A stretch of 37,568 nucleotides of DNA from Reyranella sp. (lineage in GTDB: Bacteria; Pseudomonadota; Alphaproteobacteria; Reyranellales; Reyranellaceae), in assembly GCA_029946105.1 (NCBI GenBank), contig JAQSDW010000110.1:1-37568 (forward strand), written 5' to 3'. The first letter of the stretch is position 1, and every line of letters starts with the position of its first letter. Positions 24,760 through 33,646 of this stretch are shown here, piece by piece. The translations under genes were made by a program, and so were the position numbers. The notes under the pieces were generated by a model. That model was not told the origin of the DNA and did not search any database. It saw only the letters and a list, made by a program, of their open reading frames with translations.

Positions 24760-25677
24760 TCAAATCTCCCAGGGCGGCGGCGTGAATTTCTCGATGAGGA
24801 AGTTCACGAACGCCGGGACCTTGGGCGCGAGATGCCGGCGATGCGGATAGACGGCGTGGATGGCGACCGGATCATCGGCCGAGAAGTCGCCCAGCAGCGG
24901 CACCAGCGCGCCGTCGCGAATCGCCTGCGCCATGGTGAGCCGCGTCAGGCGCACGATGCCGATGCCCTGCAGGGCGAGCTGCATCTGCATTTCGCCCTCG
25001 CTGATGGCGACCCGGCCCGCGACCTCGATCTCGCGAACGTCACCCCCTCCTGGGCCATCCATGCGGAACTGCCAGCGGTTGAGGTAGGCCCGCTCACGCG
25101 AGACGATGCAGTTGTGCCGTGCCAGGTCCTCGGGCCGGCGCGGCGTGCCGTGGCGGGCGAGGTAGGAGGGTGCGGCGCAGATCAGGCGTTTGTCCTCGCC
25201 GATCTTGCGCGCCATGAAGCTGGTGTCGGCCAGCCGCCCGATGCGGATGGCGATGTCGACGCCCTCCTCGACCATGTCGACGACGCGATCGGTCGGCAGC
25301 AGCTCGAGCTCGACCAGCGGATGGCGCGCCATGAACTCCAGGATCACCGGGGCGAGCTGGTGGGTCGAAAAGGCGAGGGAGGTCGTGACGCGGAGCAGGC
25401 CGTGCGGCGTGTCGCGCTGGCCGGTGATCTGGTCCTCGATGGTCTCGATGTCGCTCACGATGCGCCGGGCGGCGGCGTAGAACACCTCGCCCTCGGCGGT
25501 GAGGTGCAGCGCCCGGGTCGTGCGCTGCAGCAGGCGGACACCCAGCCGCGTCTCCAGCCGGGTGATCAGCTTGCTGACGGCCGAGGGCGAGAGCCCGAGC
25601 CCGCCGGCGGCGGCCGAAAAGCCCTTGGCCTCGACGACCCGCACAAAGGCCGCCATTTCGCGGGCGTGATCGATCAT
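24760..25677 (-). CDS. LysR-family transcriptional regulator
   Basis: A 305-aa regulator with an N-terminal winged helix-turn-helix (AFVRVVEAKGFSAAAGGLGLSPSAVSKLITRLE, about 10-45). The effector domain is of the CrgA/DsdC type with the LLRVTTSLAF segment at its start. It is divergent from a 52-aa gene across an AT-rich 101-bp gap that contains a TGAAT-N3-ATTCA dyad close to its own start, a classic T-N11-A LysR box, so autoregulation is likely. Co-directional downstream genes (NTF2-like, enoyl-CoA hydratase) or the divergent small gene are candidate targets. The inducer is unknown. Confidence 0.94.
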   Translation of the reverse strand: MIDHAREMAAFVRVVEAKGFSAAAGGLGLSPSAVSKLITRLETRLGVRLLQRTTRALHLTAEGEVFYAAARRIVSDIETIEDQITGQRDTPHGLLRVTTSLAFSTHQLAPVILEFMARHPLVELELLPTDRVVDMVEEGVDIAIRIGRLADTSFMARKIGEDKRLICAAPSYLARHGTPRRPEDLARHNCIVSRERAYLNRWQFRMDGPGGGDVREIEVAGRVAISEGEMQMQLALQGIGIVRLTRLTMAQAIRDGALVPLLGDFSADDPVAIHAVYPHRRHLAPKVPAFVNFLIEKFTPPPWEI

Positions 25678-25688
25678 TGCTGTATTAG

Positions 25689-25701
25689 TGAATTATATTC
25701 A
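25689..25701. promoter_or_regulatory. Candidate LysR binding box (TGAAT-TAT-ATTCA)
   Basis: A perfect 5-bp dyad with a 3-bp centre, fitting the T-N11-A LysR motif, 12 bp from the LysR start codon in the only markedly AT-rich stretch nearby. It could control both the LysR gene and the divergent small gene. Confidence 0.5.
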
Positions 25702-25749
25702 TCAGTGTTCGTCAATATGGTCCGATTAAAGATCCGACAGAGAGGAATT

Positions 25750-25776
25750 ATGTTCATTGCAACCTCAAGGAGATAG
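25750..25776 (+). other. Eight-codon leader reading frame before the 52-aa gene
   Basis: An ATG with its own ribosome site (AGAGGA, 3 nt before) encodes MFIATSRR and stops 2 nt before the ATG at 25779. Its final AGG AGA codons are the Shine-Dalgarno of the next gene. Translation of this frame would pass over that ribosome site, so it could couple to or compete with initiation downstream. Confidence 0.35.
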
Positions 25777-25778
25777 TC

Positions 25779-25937
25779 ATGTTCACGACCCCGTATCGCT
25801 CGACACCCGAATATCAGGCCTACATCGCGCGGGCCCATCGTCTGCGGGCGGCGGCCGTCGCCGGCCTGTTCCGCGATCTCGGCCGCTGGATTTCGAACAG
25901 CTTCCACGCCGGTTGGATTTCCGCCGCGGCACGCTAA
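25779..25937 (+). CDS. Small 52-aa protein, weakly DUF1127/YjiS-like
   Basis: A short basic protein that begins MFTTPYRSTPEYQAYIARAHRLR and contains an amphipathic segment AVAGLFRDLGRWISNSF. A strong AAGGAGA lies 5 nt before the ATG, which supports real translation. The Arg-rich helix and size recall DUF1127 (YjiS-like) proteins, common in alphaproteobacteria and linked in some species to RNA binding or phosphate and stress metabolism. The match is partial and I hold it loosely. It is divergent from the LysR gene, likely controlled by it, and lies 9 nt before the DinB-family gene. Confidence 0.65.
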   Translation: MFTTPYRSTPEYQAYIARAHRLRAAAVAGLFRDLGRWISNSFHAGWISAAAR

Positions 25938-25946
25938 ACAGGCCGC

Positions 25947-26444
25947 ATGATCGCACCTTGGGGGCACTACGCCCGCTACAACCGGCTGGCCAACGAGAGG
26001 CTCTACGAGGCCTGCGCCGCGCTCTCGGATGAGGAGCGCCGGCGCGACCTCGGGGCGTTCTTCAAGAGCGTCCACGGCACGCTCAACCATCTACTGCTGG
26101 GCGACCGCATCTGGATGACTCGCTTCGAAGGCGGCAGCCATCCCTCGACCGACCTCGGTGCCATCCTGCACGACGATTTTGCCACTCTGCGCGCGGCGCG
26201 GGCGGCTATGGACGCCCGCATCGAGAGGTTTGCGGCAGACCTGCCGCGCGACGTCGCGGCAGGCACGATCCGCTACCTCAACAATGCCGGCCTCGTGTCA
26301 GAGGACCCGCTCGACGTCCTGCTGCCGCACTTCTTCAATCACCAGACCCATCACCGCGCCCAGATCCACACACTGCTGTCGCAGCTCGGCCGTGATCCGC
26401 CGGCGCTCGACCTGCACCGCGTGCTCAGGCCGAATCCGGCTTGA
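25947..26444 (+). CDS. DinB-family (YfiT-like) metal-binding protein
   Basis: A 165-aa four-helix-bundle protein of the DinB/YfiT group. The putative metal ligands are His47 (VHGTLNHLLLGDRIW) and the pair within HFFNHQTHHRAQ (His132, His136). Family members include thiol-dependent S-transferases that use bacillithiol, mycothiol or glutathione, and many of unknown role. It starts 9 nt after the 52-aa gene, likely in one operon. Its 3' end overlaps the convergent RND permease gene by 20 bp. Confidence 0.9.
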   Translation: MIAPWGHYARYNRLANERLYEACAALSDEERRRDLGAFFKSVHGTLNHLLLGDRIWMTRFEGGSHPSTDLGAILHDDFATLRAARAAMDARIERFAADLPRDVAAGTIRYLNNAGLVSEDPLDVLLPHFFNHQTHHRAQIHTLLSQLGRDPPALDLHRVLRPNPA

Positions 26445-29400
26445 ACTCGGGCTTGATCTCCTGTTTGCGCCACTTGAAGCGCAGCTCCGACAGGCCGGTC
26501 GTGATCACGTAGAACACCGGCGTGAAGATCAAGCCGAAGAGGGTGACGCCCAGCATGCCGGCGAACACTGCGGTGCCCAGGGACTGGCGCATCTCGGCGC
26601 CGGCGCCCTCGCTGATGACCAGCGGCACCACGCCCAGGATGAAGGCGAGCGAGGTCATCAGGATGGGGCGCAGCCGCGTCTTGGCAGCGGTCACCGCCGC
26701 GTCGTAGCGGTTCATGCCCTGCTCGTGCGCCTGCTTGGCGAACTCCACGATCAGGATGGCGTTCTTGGCCGCGAGGCCCACCAGCACCACCAGGCCGATC
26801 TCGACCAGGACGTTGCGATCGAGCCCGCGGATGTTGACGCCGATCATGGCGGCCAGGATGCACATCGGCACGATCAGGATGACCGCGAGCGGCAACAGCC
26901 AGCTCTCGTAGAGCGCCGCCAGCAGCAGGAAGACGAACAGCACGGCAAGGCCGAAGGCCAGGATTGCGGTGTTGCCCGCGAGCTTCTCCTGCAAGGCGAT
27001 CTCGGTCCATTCGAAGCCGAAGCCCGAGGGCAGAACCTTGGCGGCCAGCGCCTCCATGGTGGCGATGCCCTGGCCCGAGGAGTAGCCGCGCTGCAGCGCC
27101 ACCTGCACTTCGGCGGCGGGATAGAGGTTGTAGCGCGCGACACGGTAGGGGCCGGTGGTGTCGCGGAAGGTGGCGACGGCGCCGATCGGCACCATCTCGC
27201 CGCTGGCGCTGCGTGTCTTGAGATTCTCCACGTCACGCAGGGTCAGGCGGTAGGGATTGTCGGCCTGCGCGGTCACGCGATAGGTGCGACCGAGGATGTT
27301 GAAGTCGTTGACGAAGGCCGAGCCCATGTAGACCGAGAGCGTCTCGAACACGCGCGCGATCGGGACGCCGAGCTGCTCGGCCTTGGTGCGGTCGATGTCG
27401 GCCCAGATCTGCGGCGTGCGCGTGCTGAACAGCGTGAAGGCCTGGGTAAGGCCGGGCGCCTGTCCGGCAGCACCAGCCAGCGCCCAGGTGGCGCCTTCGA
27501 GCGCCCGCAGGCCGCGCGCGGCGCGGTCCTGGACATAGCCCTTGAGGCCGCCACCGGTGCCGATGCCCGGCACCGATGGCGGCTCGAGCACGAACACGAA
27601 GGCCTCGCGCAGCCCGAACATGCGGCCGCGCAGGTCGGCCAGGATCATGTCCTTGGTGATGCCGGGCCGGTCCTTGAACGGCTTCAGGGTGACGAAGACC
27701 ACGCCGGTGTTGGGCGCGTTGGTGAAGGTGGCGCCGTCGAGGCCGACGAAGGCCACCGCGTCCTTGACGCCGGGCCGTGAGGCGATGATGTCGGTCGCTT
27801 GGCGGATCAGGGCGTCGGTGCGCTCCAGCGTGGAGCCGGCCGGCAGCTGCATGGCGGCGATCAGGTAGGAGCGGTCGAGCTGCGGCACCAGGCCGGTCGG
27901 CGTCGAGGCCAGCCGGTTCTCGGTGAGTGCCAGCAGGCCGGCATAGATCGCCAGCATGATGAAGCTCATGCGGATCAGCCGGGCGGTCGCGCGGCCGTAG
28001 AAGTTCGACAGCCCTTCGAAGCCGCGGTTGAAGTGGCCGAAGAACCAGTTGACCGGCACCATCAGCCTGTCCATCACGCCGGGCTTGGCCTTCTCGACGT
28101 GCGACAGCGCGTGGGTCTTGAGCAGGAGTGCCGCCATGGCCGGCGACAGCGTCAGCGACACGAAGGCCGAGATCGCCGTCGAGGCCGCGATGGTGATGGC
28201 GAACTGCTTGTAGAAGGTGCCCTGCAGGCCGGTGATGAAGGCGGTCGGCAGGAACACCGCGATCAGCACCAGCGAGATGGCGATCAGCGCGCCGCCGACC
28301 TCGTCCATGGTCTTGTGCGCGGCTTCCTTGGGCGACATGCCCTGCGTCAAGTAGCGCTCGACGTTCTCGACCACGACGATGGCGTCGTCGACCACGATGC
28401 CGATCGCCAGCACCAGGCCGAACAGCGACAGGGTGTTGAACGAGATGCCGACGGCGGACATGACCGCGAACGAGCCGATCAGCGAGACTGGGATGGCGAG
28501 GATGGGGATGATCGCCGCCCGCCAGGTCTGCAGGAACAGGATCACCACGATCACGACCAGGATCAACGCCTCGAACAGCGTATGGACCACCGCGTCGACC
28601 GAGGCCTGGATGAACTCCGTGGGATTGTAGACGATGGAATAATCGATGCCGCTCGGGAAATTCTTCTTTAGCTGCTCCATCTGGGCGACGATCGCGTCGG
28701 AGGTCGCCAGCGCGTTCGAGCCGGGCCGCTGGAAGATGCCGAGTGCGGTGGCGTTCTTGTTGTTCAGGTAGGCGTTCAGCGTGTAGTCCTGCGCGCCCAG
28801 CTCGACCCGCGCCACGTCGCGCAGGCGGGTGACCGACCCGCCGGGCTCGGCGCGGATGACGATATTCTCGAATTCCTCGGGCGAGCTCAGGCGGCCCAGC
28901 GTCTGGACCGAGAGGGTGAAGGCACCAGGCGATATGGCGGGCGCTTGGTTGATGGCGCCGGCCGCCACCTGCAGGTTGGCGGCACGCAGTGCCAGCACGA
29001 CCTCGCCGCCGGTCAGGTTGCGCGCGGCGACCCGCGCCGGATCGAGCCAGACCCGCATCGAATAATCGCGCGCGCCGAACACCAGCACGTTGCCGACGCC
29101 GTCGACGCGGGCCAGCACGTCCTTCACGTAGAGCGTGGCGTAGTTCGAGATGTACTGCTGGTCGCGCGTGCCGTCGGGCGAGATCATGTGCACGACCATC
29201 ATCAGGTCGGGCGAGGCCTTGCGCACCACGATGCCGAGCCGCTGCACGTCCTCGGGCAGGCGCGGCTGGGCGACCGCGACGCGGTTCTGCACCAGCACCT
29301 GGGCCTGGTCGATGTCGACGCCGGGCTTGAAGACGACGTTGATCGACAGCCGGCCGTCGCCGGTCGACTGCGAGTTGATATAGAGCATGTCGTCGACGCC

Positions 29401-29619
29401 GTTGATCTCCTGCTCGAGCGGCGTGGCGACTGTTTCAGCGATGACCTCGGCCGAGGCGCCGGGGTAGGTCGCGGTCACGTTGACAGTGGGCGGCGCGATC
29501 TCGGGATATTCCGCCACCGGCAGCGAGCGCTGCGCGATGAAGCCCACGATCAGGATGATGACCGACAGGACCGAGGCAAAGATCGGCCGGTCGATGAAGA
29601 AGTGCGAAAGGCGGATCAT
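26425..29619 (-). CDS. RND (HAE1) multidrug efflux permease, AcrB/MexB-like
   Basis: Inner membrane proton-driven pump of 1064 aa. The N terminus (MIRLSHFFIDRPIFASVLSV, first helix) is typical of the hydrophobe/amphiphile efflux family. Two large periplasmic loops and twelve membrane helices are expected. The proton-relay Asp pair is in GIVVDDAIVVVENV (TM4), and GLAAKNAILIVEFA marks TM10 with the partner Lys. Length matches AcrB. It lies 3 nt after its adaptor gene. No TolC-type outer membrane channel gene is in the window, so the pump must use one encoded elsewhere. Confidence 0.97.
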   Translation of the reverse strand: MIRLSHFFIDRPIFASVLSVIILIVGFIAQRSLPVAEYPEIAPPTVNVTATYPGASAEVIAETVATPLEQEINGVDDMLYINSQSTGDGRLSINVVFKPGVDIDQAQVLVQNRVAVAQPRLPEDVQRLGIVVRKASPDLMMVVHMISPDGTRDQQYISNYATLYVKDVLARVDGVGNVLVFGARDYSMRVWLDPARVAARNLTGGEVVLALRAANLQVAAGAINQAPAISPGAFTLSVQTLGRLSSPEEFENIVIRAEPGGSVTRLRDVARVELGAQDYTLNAYLNNKNATALGIFQRPGSNALATSDAIVAQMEQLKKNFPSGIDYSIVYNPTEFIQASVDAVVHTLFEALILVVIVVILFLQTWRAAIIPILAIPVSLIGSFAVMSAVGISFNTLSLFGLVLAIGIVVDDAIVVVENVERYLTQGMSPKEAAHKTMDEVGGALIAISLVLIAVFLPTAFITGLQGTFYKQFAITIAASTAISAFVSLTLSPAMAALLLKTHALSHVEKAKPGVMDRLMVPVNWFFGHFNRGFEGLSNFYGRATARLIRMSFIMLAIYAGLLALTENRLASTPTGLVPQLDRSYLIAAMQLPAGSTLERTDALIRQATDIIASRPGVKDAVAFVGLDGATFTNAPNTGVVFVTLKPFKDRPGITKDMILADLRGRMFGLREAFVFVLEPPSVPGIGTGGGLKGYVQDRAARGLRALEGATWALAGAAGQAPGLTQAFTLFSTRTPQIWADIDRTKAEQLGVPIARVFETLSVYMGSAFVNDFNILGRTYRVTAQADNPYRLTLRDVENLKTRSASGEMVPIGAVATFRDTTGPYRVARYNLYPAAEVQVALQRGYSSGQGIATMEALAAKVLPSGFGFEWTEIALQEKLAGNTAILAFGLAVLFVFLLLAALYESWLLPLAVILIVPMCILAAMIGVNIRGLDRNVLVEIGLVVLVGLAAKNAILIVEFAKQAHEQGMNRYDAAVTAAKTRLRPILMTSLAFILGVVPLVISEGAGAEMRQSLGTAVFAGMLGVTLFGLIFTPVFYVITTGLSELRFKWRKQEIKPEFKPDSA

Positions 29620-29622
29620 CGT

Positions 29623-30762
29623 CTAGCGTGCCTTGGCGACGATTTCGCCCTTCTGCGGCACCACCTTGGCACCCGGTCTCACCATCGGATTGGCGAGCCC
29701 GTCGAGCACCACCTTGTCGGTGGGCGCCAGGCCGCTGCGCACCACGCGCAGCCCGTCGACCAGCGGCCCGAGCACGACCGGCTTGGCCTGCACGACGTTT
29801 TCGGGTCCGACAGTGAACACGATCTTGCGCGCCTGATCCGAAATCACCGCCGAATCGGGGATCAGCAGGGCATCGTATTCGCCACCGTAGAGCTGCAGGC
29901 GGGCGAAGATGCCGGGCGCCAGGAGCTGGTCCTTGTTCTCGACCAGGGCGCGGGCGCGAATGGTGCCGGAGCGCGCCGTCATCGAGTTGTCGACGAAGTC
30001 GAGCTTGCCGGTGCGCGACCAGTCGGTCTCGTCGGCGAGGCGGATGCGGACCGGATTGGCCTCGCGCGAGGAGGCGAGTGCGCCCGACAGGAAGAGGCGC
30101 GTATAGCGGATGTAGTCGGCCTCCGAGACGTCGAAGACGATGCGGATCGGGTCGAGCGTGACGATCGTGGCGAGCAGCGTGGCGCCGGTCTGGCCGCCCG
30201 AGATCAGGTTGCCGGCATCGACCTTGCGATCGGAGATACGGCCGGCGATGGGGGCACGCACTTCGGTCCACTCGAGATTGAGCTGGGCATTGCGCAGCGC
30301 CGCCTCGGCGGACTTGAGCTGGGCGCGGGCGACGGCAAGGTTTGCCTTGCGCGAGTCGTTCTCCGCCTCGGTGATGGTGCGCGAGGAGATCAGCGACGCG
30401 CCACGGCTGACCTGCAGCTCGGCCAGCTCGACCTGCGCCTTGTTGCGGGCGACATCGGCGTCGGCAACGTCGACGGCGATCTCATAGGGCCGCTTGTCGA
30501 TGGTAAACAGCGGGTCGCCGACCTTGACGACCTGGCCGTCGCGGAATTCGACCTTGTCGATGAAGCCCGAGACGCGGGCGCGGACTTCGACCGAGGCCAG
30601 CGCCTCGAAGCGGCCTGACGATTCATCCCACTGGGTGACGCGCTTGGCGATCGGCTCGGCGACGCCGACCGGCATGGCCGGTGGACCGCCCTGGGCCATC
30701 GCCGCCGGCGCGGCAAAGGCAAGGGTGGCGATGAAAGGCGCGAGTTGGCGAAAAATGGACAA
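29623..30762 (-). CDS. RND efflux periplasmic adaptor subunit (membrane fusion protein)
   Basis: A 379-aa adaptor linking the RND permease to an outer membrane channel. The order is: signal peptide (to AAPAAMAQG, about residue 24), barrel/lipoyl half (ASVEVRARVSGFIDKVEFRDGQVVKVGDPLFTIDKRPY), a helical hairpin of about 95 residues, the second lipoyl half (WTEVRAPIAGRISD), a beta-barrel and a membrane-proximal domain. There is no lipobox Cys, so it is not a lipoprotein. The start is a TTG at 30762 with GGGGGA just upstream. A GTG at 30816 in the same frame lacks a ribosome site and would precede the likely transcription start. Confidence 0.93.
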   Translation of the reverse strand: MSIFRQLAPFIATLAFAAPAAMAQGGPPAMPVGVAEPIAKRVTQWDESSGRFEALASVEVRARVSGFIDKVEFRDGQVVKVGDPLFTIDKRPYEIAVDVADADVARNKAQVELAELQVSRGASLISSRTITEAENDSRKANLAVARAQLKSAEAALRNAQLNLEWTEVRAPIAGRISDRKVDAGNLISGGQTGATLLATIVTLDPIRIVFDVSEADYIRYTRLFLSGALASSREANPVRIRLADETDWSRTGKLDFVDNSMTARSGTIRARALVENKDQLLAPGIFARLQLYGGEYDALLIPDSAVISDQARKIVFTVGPENVVQAKPVVLGPLVDGLRVVRSGLAPTDKVVLDGLANPMVRPGAKVVPQKGEIVAKAR

Positions 30763-30823
30763 AGAAAATCCCCCGCGACTTACTCTGCGTCGCTCTTGCA
30801 GATGTGGTTCCGCCACGGGCCGG

Positions 30824-30829
30824 TGTCAA
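30824..30829 (-). promoter_or_regulatory. Possible -35 element (TTGACA) of the efflux operon
   Basis: A perfect housekeeping -35 hexamer on the minus strand, about 62 bp before the chosen TTG start. The sequence 17-18 bp downstream (CACATC/ACATCT) is a poor -10, so the assignment is weak. Confidence 0.3.
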
Positions 30830-30931
30830 TTGGGCTATCGCTGCGTTCGATTATTGCCGGAGCCACCGAGAATGGCGCAATCGATGGGCCACCACTGGTA
30901 GTGATCGCGACAGATGCTCACAATGTGCCTC

Positions 30932-31879
30932 ATGGTTAGGCACGCTAGCATTGCCGTCATCGTCAACCCCGCTGCTCACAAGGGCGGCGCGTCGCGGCGT
31001 TGGCCCGCGATCGAGGCTGAACTCGCCCGCCGACTCGGCGGCTTCACGCCGCGTTTCACGACAGCGCCGGGCCACGCGACCGAACTGGCGCGGGCGGCGG
31101 TAGCCGAGGGCGCGCGCCGGATCGTGGCCGTGGGCGGTGATGGCACGGTCAACGAGACATTGAACGGCCTGCTCGATACCTCGGGGCGTCTCGTTGCGCC
31201 CGACACGGTGCTCTGCCCGGTGCCTGCCGGCACGGCCAACGAACTCTGCCGCGCGCTCGGCCATCTGGAACACCCAATGCGCGCCTACGACGCGGCGGCC
31301 GGCGCCGGCACCCGGGCGGTCGACCTGCTGCGCGTGCGCTGCGTCGATCTCGCCGGACGGCCGGTCGATCGCTTCGGCTATCTCATCGTGTCGCTGGGCG
31401 CGGCGGCCACCATCAGCTACCGCACCTCGCGCTCGCGGTGGCTGAAGAAGCTGGGCGAGGTCGCCTATCTGCTGATGACGCCGGTCGTGACCCTGGGCTA
31501 CCGCCATCGCGACATCGCCATCACCATCGATGGCAGGGCCGATGGCACGCGGCGGCTGTTCACCGCCCTGGTCGCCAATACCGAGAATGGCGGCGGCGGC
31601 ATGAAACTGATGCCGGGGGCCAAGTTCGACGACGGCGTGCTCGATCTGATCGAGATGGGCGACATCTCGCGGCTGGATATGCTGTTGGGTGTCATGCCCA
31701 AACTCTACAGCGGTGCCCATGTCCACCATCCAAAGGTGCGGCTGAGCCAGGGTGCGTCCTTCCGCTTCGAGTCCGAGGTCGAGACCCTGGTCGATCTCGA
31801 TGGCGAAACGGTGGGCCGCCTGCCGCTCGAGGTCTCGGTGCTGCCGCGCGCCTTTTCCGTGGGCGTTGCCGGCGCCTAA
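30932..31879 (+). CDS. Diacylglycerol kinase-type lipid kinase (YegS/BmrU family)
   Basis: A 315-aa soluble lipid kinase. The nucleotide-binding motif GGDGTVNETLNGL and the following PAGTANELCRALG replace the usual GTxND with an NE pair. The N terminus IAVIVNPAAHKGGASRRW is typical. The C-terminal beta-sandwich contains NTENGGGGMKLMPGAKFDDGVLDL, which binds metal and substrate. Probable role: phosphorylating diacylglycerol or a related lipid during membrane turnover. The start is ambiguous: ATGs at 30914, 30923 and 30932 are all in frame and none has a good ribosome site. I chose the last because it leaves the family N terminus. The stop overlaps the convergent XRE gene by 4 bp. Confidence 0.88.
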   Translation: MVRHASIAVIVNPAAHKGGASRRWPAIEAELARRLGGFTPRFTTAPGHATELARAAVAEGARRIVAVGGDGTVNETLNGLLDTSGRLVAPDTVLCPVPAGTANELCRALGHLEHPMRAYDAAAGAGTRAVDLLRVRCVDLAGRPVDRFGYLIVSLGAAATISYRTSRSRWLKKLGEVAYLLMTPVVTLGYRHRDIAITIDGRADGTRRLFTALVANTENGGGGMKLMPGAKFDDGVLDLIEMGDISRLDMLLGVMPKLYSGAHVHHPKVRLSQGASFRFESEVETLVDLDGETVGRLPLEVSVLPRAFSVGVAGA

Positions 31880-32676
31880 CCCGACGCCGCCCAGCCGCGC
31901 ATCACCTTCTCCGTCGCGGCATTCCTCGGGAAGAAACTCTCGATGCGAAGTTCCTGCAGGGTGATGTCCTGCGGCGTGCCCAGGGTTGCGATGGTGGTGA
32001 AGAGCTCGAGAGAAACACTGTCCTTGCAGAAATGCATGGGCAAGATCGGTCCCGTGCCCGCTTCCGTGGTAGGTGCCTTCAGGACTGTTCGCACGCCTTC
32101 GTAGGCCAGCAATCGCTCGAGCAAGGCCGCAGTCTCTGGCTGGCCGTCGGCGGCGGCATCGGCCTCGACGCTGCGGATGAAATAGCGGACGACATCGGCC
32201 CAGTTGATCAGGAACGGCCGCAGGATATCGGGCCCGACCAGGGCGTCGGCGAGGTTGATCTTCGTGTCGGGCGCAAGCGGGCCCACCAGGAACTCCACCA
32301 ATCGCACGGCGCCGGCGTTGGCCTTGAGCAGGTTCCAGTGCCGGTCGACGGCAACGGCGGGGAAGGGTTCCTGCTGACCCATGATGTAGTCGAGGGCGTG
32401 ACGAACTTCGGCGAGTTCCGGCGCACCAAAATCGGTTTCCTGCCAGACGGGCGCGAAGCCGGCGGCGAGCAGCATCGCATTGTGCTGTCGCAGCGGCACG
32501 TCGAGCGTGGCGGCAAGCCGGAGGACCATGTCGCGGCTGGGTGCGGCACGTCCCAATTCGAGGAAGCTCAGATGACGCTGCGAGATGTCGGCCCGGCCCG
32601 CAAGATCGAGCTGCGACAGGCCACGCCGCCGGCGCCAGTCACGAAGCGTAGCGGCGAAACCACTCTCTCTCGCCAT
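31876..32676 (-). CDS. XRE-family regulator with MmyB-like ligand-binding domain
   Basis: A 266-aa regulator. The N-terminal HTH (LRDWRRRRGLSQLDLAGRADISQRHLSFLELGRAAPS, about 11-48) is followed by a PAS-like MmyB domain (VDRHWNLLKANAGAVRL, then a helical part with INWADVVRYFIRSVEADAA). In the MmyB family this domain binds fatty-acid-type ligands. It is divergent from an EamA exporter across 79 bp, so it probably controls that gene and itself. The ligand is unknown. The ATG at 32676 has GGCAGG upstream. Confidence 0.92.
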   Translation of the reverse strand: MARESGFAATLRDWRRRRGLSQLDLAGRADISQRHLSFLELGRAAPSRDMVLRLAATLDVPLRQHNAMLLAAGFAPVWQETDFGAPELAEVRHALDYIMGQQEPFPAVAVDRHWNLLKANAGAVRLVEFLVGPLAPDTKINLADALVGPDILRPFLINWADVVRYFIRSVEADAAADGQPETAALLERLLAYEGVRTVLKAPTTEAGTGPILPMHFCKDSVSLELFTTIATLGTPQDITLQELRIESFFPRNAATEKVMRGWAASG

Positions 32677-32755
32677 GTGTACCTGCCAAGTAGTTGCGGC
32701 AACGATGCCGATCGCGAAGATGACATATTGCGTTCAGCAACGACAGGAGACGGCA

Positions 32756-33646
32756 GTGGGCGAGTGGCTTGGAGTACTGATCGCCATCGTCTCGAGCTGC
32801 CTTGGTGGAACGGCGGCGGCAGTAACGCGCTATCTCGTGGGCAACGCCGATCCGCTGACCCTCGCCATCCTGCGCTGGGGTATCGGGTTTCTCTGTGTGC
32901 TGCCGATCGCACTTATTCTGCGTGTGCGCTGGCCGGGGCGCGGCGACTTGCTGCCCGTTGCGGCCCTTGGGATCTGCTTCTTCGGCCTGTTCTTCATCCT
33001 CTACAACATCGCCATCGGCTACGCGACGGCGGCCCGGGCGAGCCTGGCACTGTCGACCTTGCCGCTGCAGACCATGGTGGTGGGCGCGCTGCTGGGCATC
33101 GAGCGGCTGACCGCGCGCAAGGTCACGGGCGTCTGCATTGCCGTCTTCGGCGTCGTCGCCGCCCTCGCCGTGGGTCTTTCCGCCGCACCGCCCGACGCCT
33201 GGTACGGCGAATTGATCATGAACGGCGCCGTGCTGTGCATGGCCTTCTACAATGTCTGGTCGCGCCCTTTCATCCAGAGGTCGAGCGCCCTGGGTTTTCT
33301 GGCGGTCGGCATGGGCAGCGGTGCGGCAGTGCTGGTGGCCGCGGGCGTTCTCACTGGCCGCATCGCCGTGCTTGGCAGCTTCGGGGCGCCGCAGTGGATT
33401 GCCGGCATCTATCTCGGCGTCGCTGGTGGCGCACTCGCCTTCATTCTCTGGGTCATGGCCCTGCAGCGGGCCTCGCCCACCCGCGTGGCCAACACCATGA
33501 CCGTCAATCCCATCGCCGCCGCCCTGCTGGCGAGCCAACTCGTGGGCGAGCCGATCACGCTCAATCTGGTGATCGGGCTCATCGCCGTCTTCGCCGGAAT
33601 CTGGATTGCGACGACCGAGCCGAAGGCCGCGCCTACGTCTGCCTAA
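32756..33646 (+). CDS. EamA/DMT-family transporter
   Basis: A 296-aa inner membrane protein with ten predicted helices in two EamA repeats. The first repeat begins [24 protein letters not shown]. The second begins near [12 protein letters not shown] and ends with [18 protein letters not shown]. Such proteins export amino acids, nucleobases or other metabolites. The substrate is unknown. The start is a GTG at 32756 with AGGAGA six bases upstream. The frame is open earlier but those residues are not membrane-like. It is divergent from the XRE regulator and overlaps purH (convergent) by 4 bp. Confidence 0.92.
   Translation: MGEWLGVLIAIVSSCLGGTAAAVTRYLVGNADPLTLAILRWGIGFLCVLPIALILRVRWPGRGDLLPVAALGICFFGLFFILYNIAIGYATAARASLALSTLPLQTMVVGALLGIERLTARKVTGVCIAVFGVVAALAVGLSAAPPDAWYGELIMNGAVLCMAFYNVWSRPFIQRSSALGFLAVGMGSGAAVLVAAGVLTGRIAVLGSFGAPQWIAGIYLGVAGGALAFILWVMALQRASPTRVANTMTVNPIAAALLASQLVGEPITLNLVIGLIAVFAGIWIATTEPKAAPTSA

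Noticed and set aside
30763..30816. Longer adaptor protein starting at a GTG at 30816.
   Set aside because: It has no ribosome site, adds a charged extension before the signal peptide and would lie upstream of the likely transcription start.
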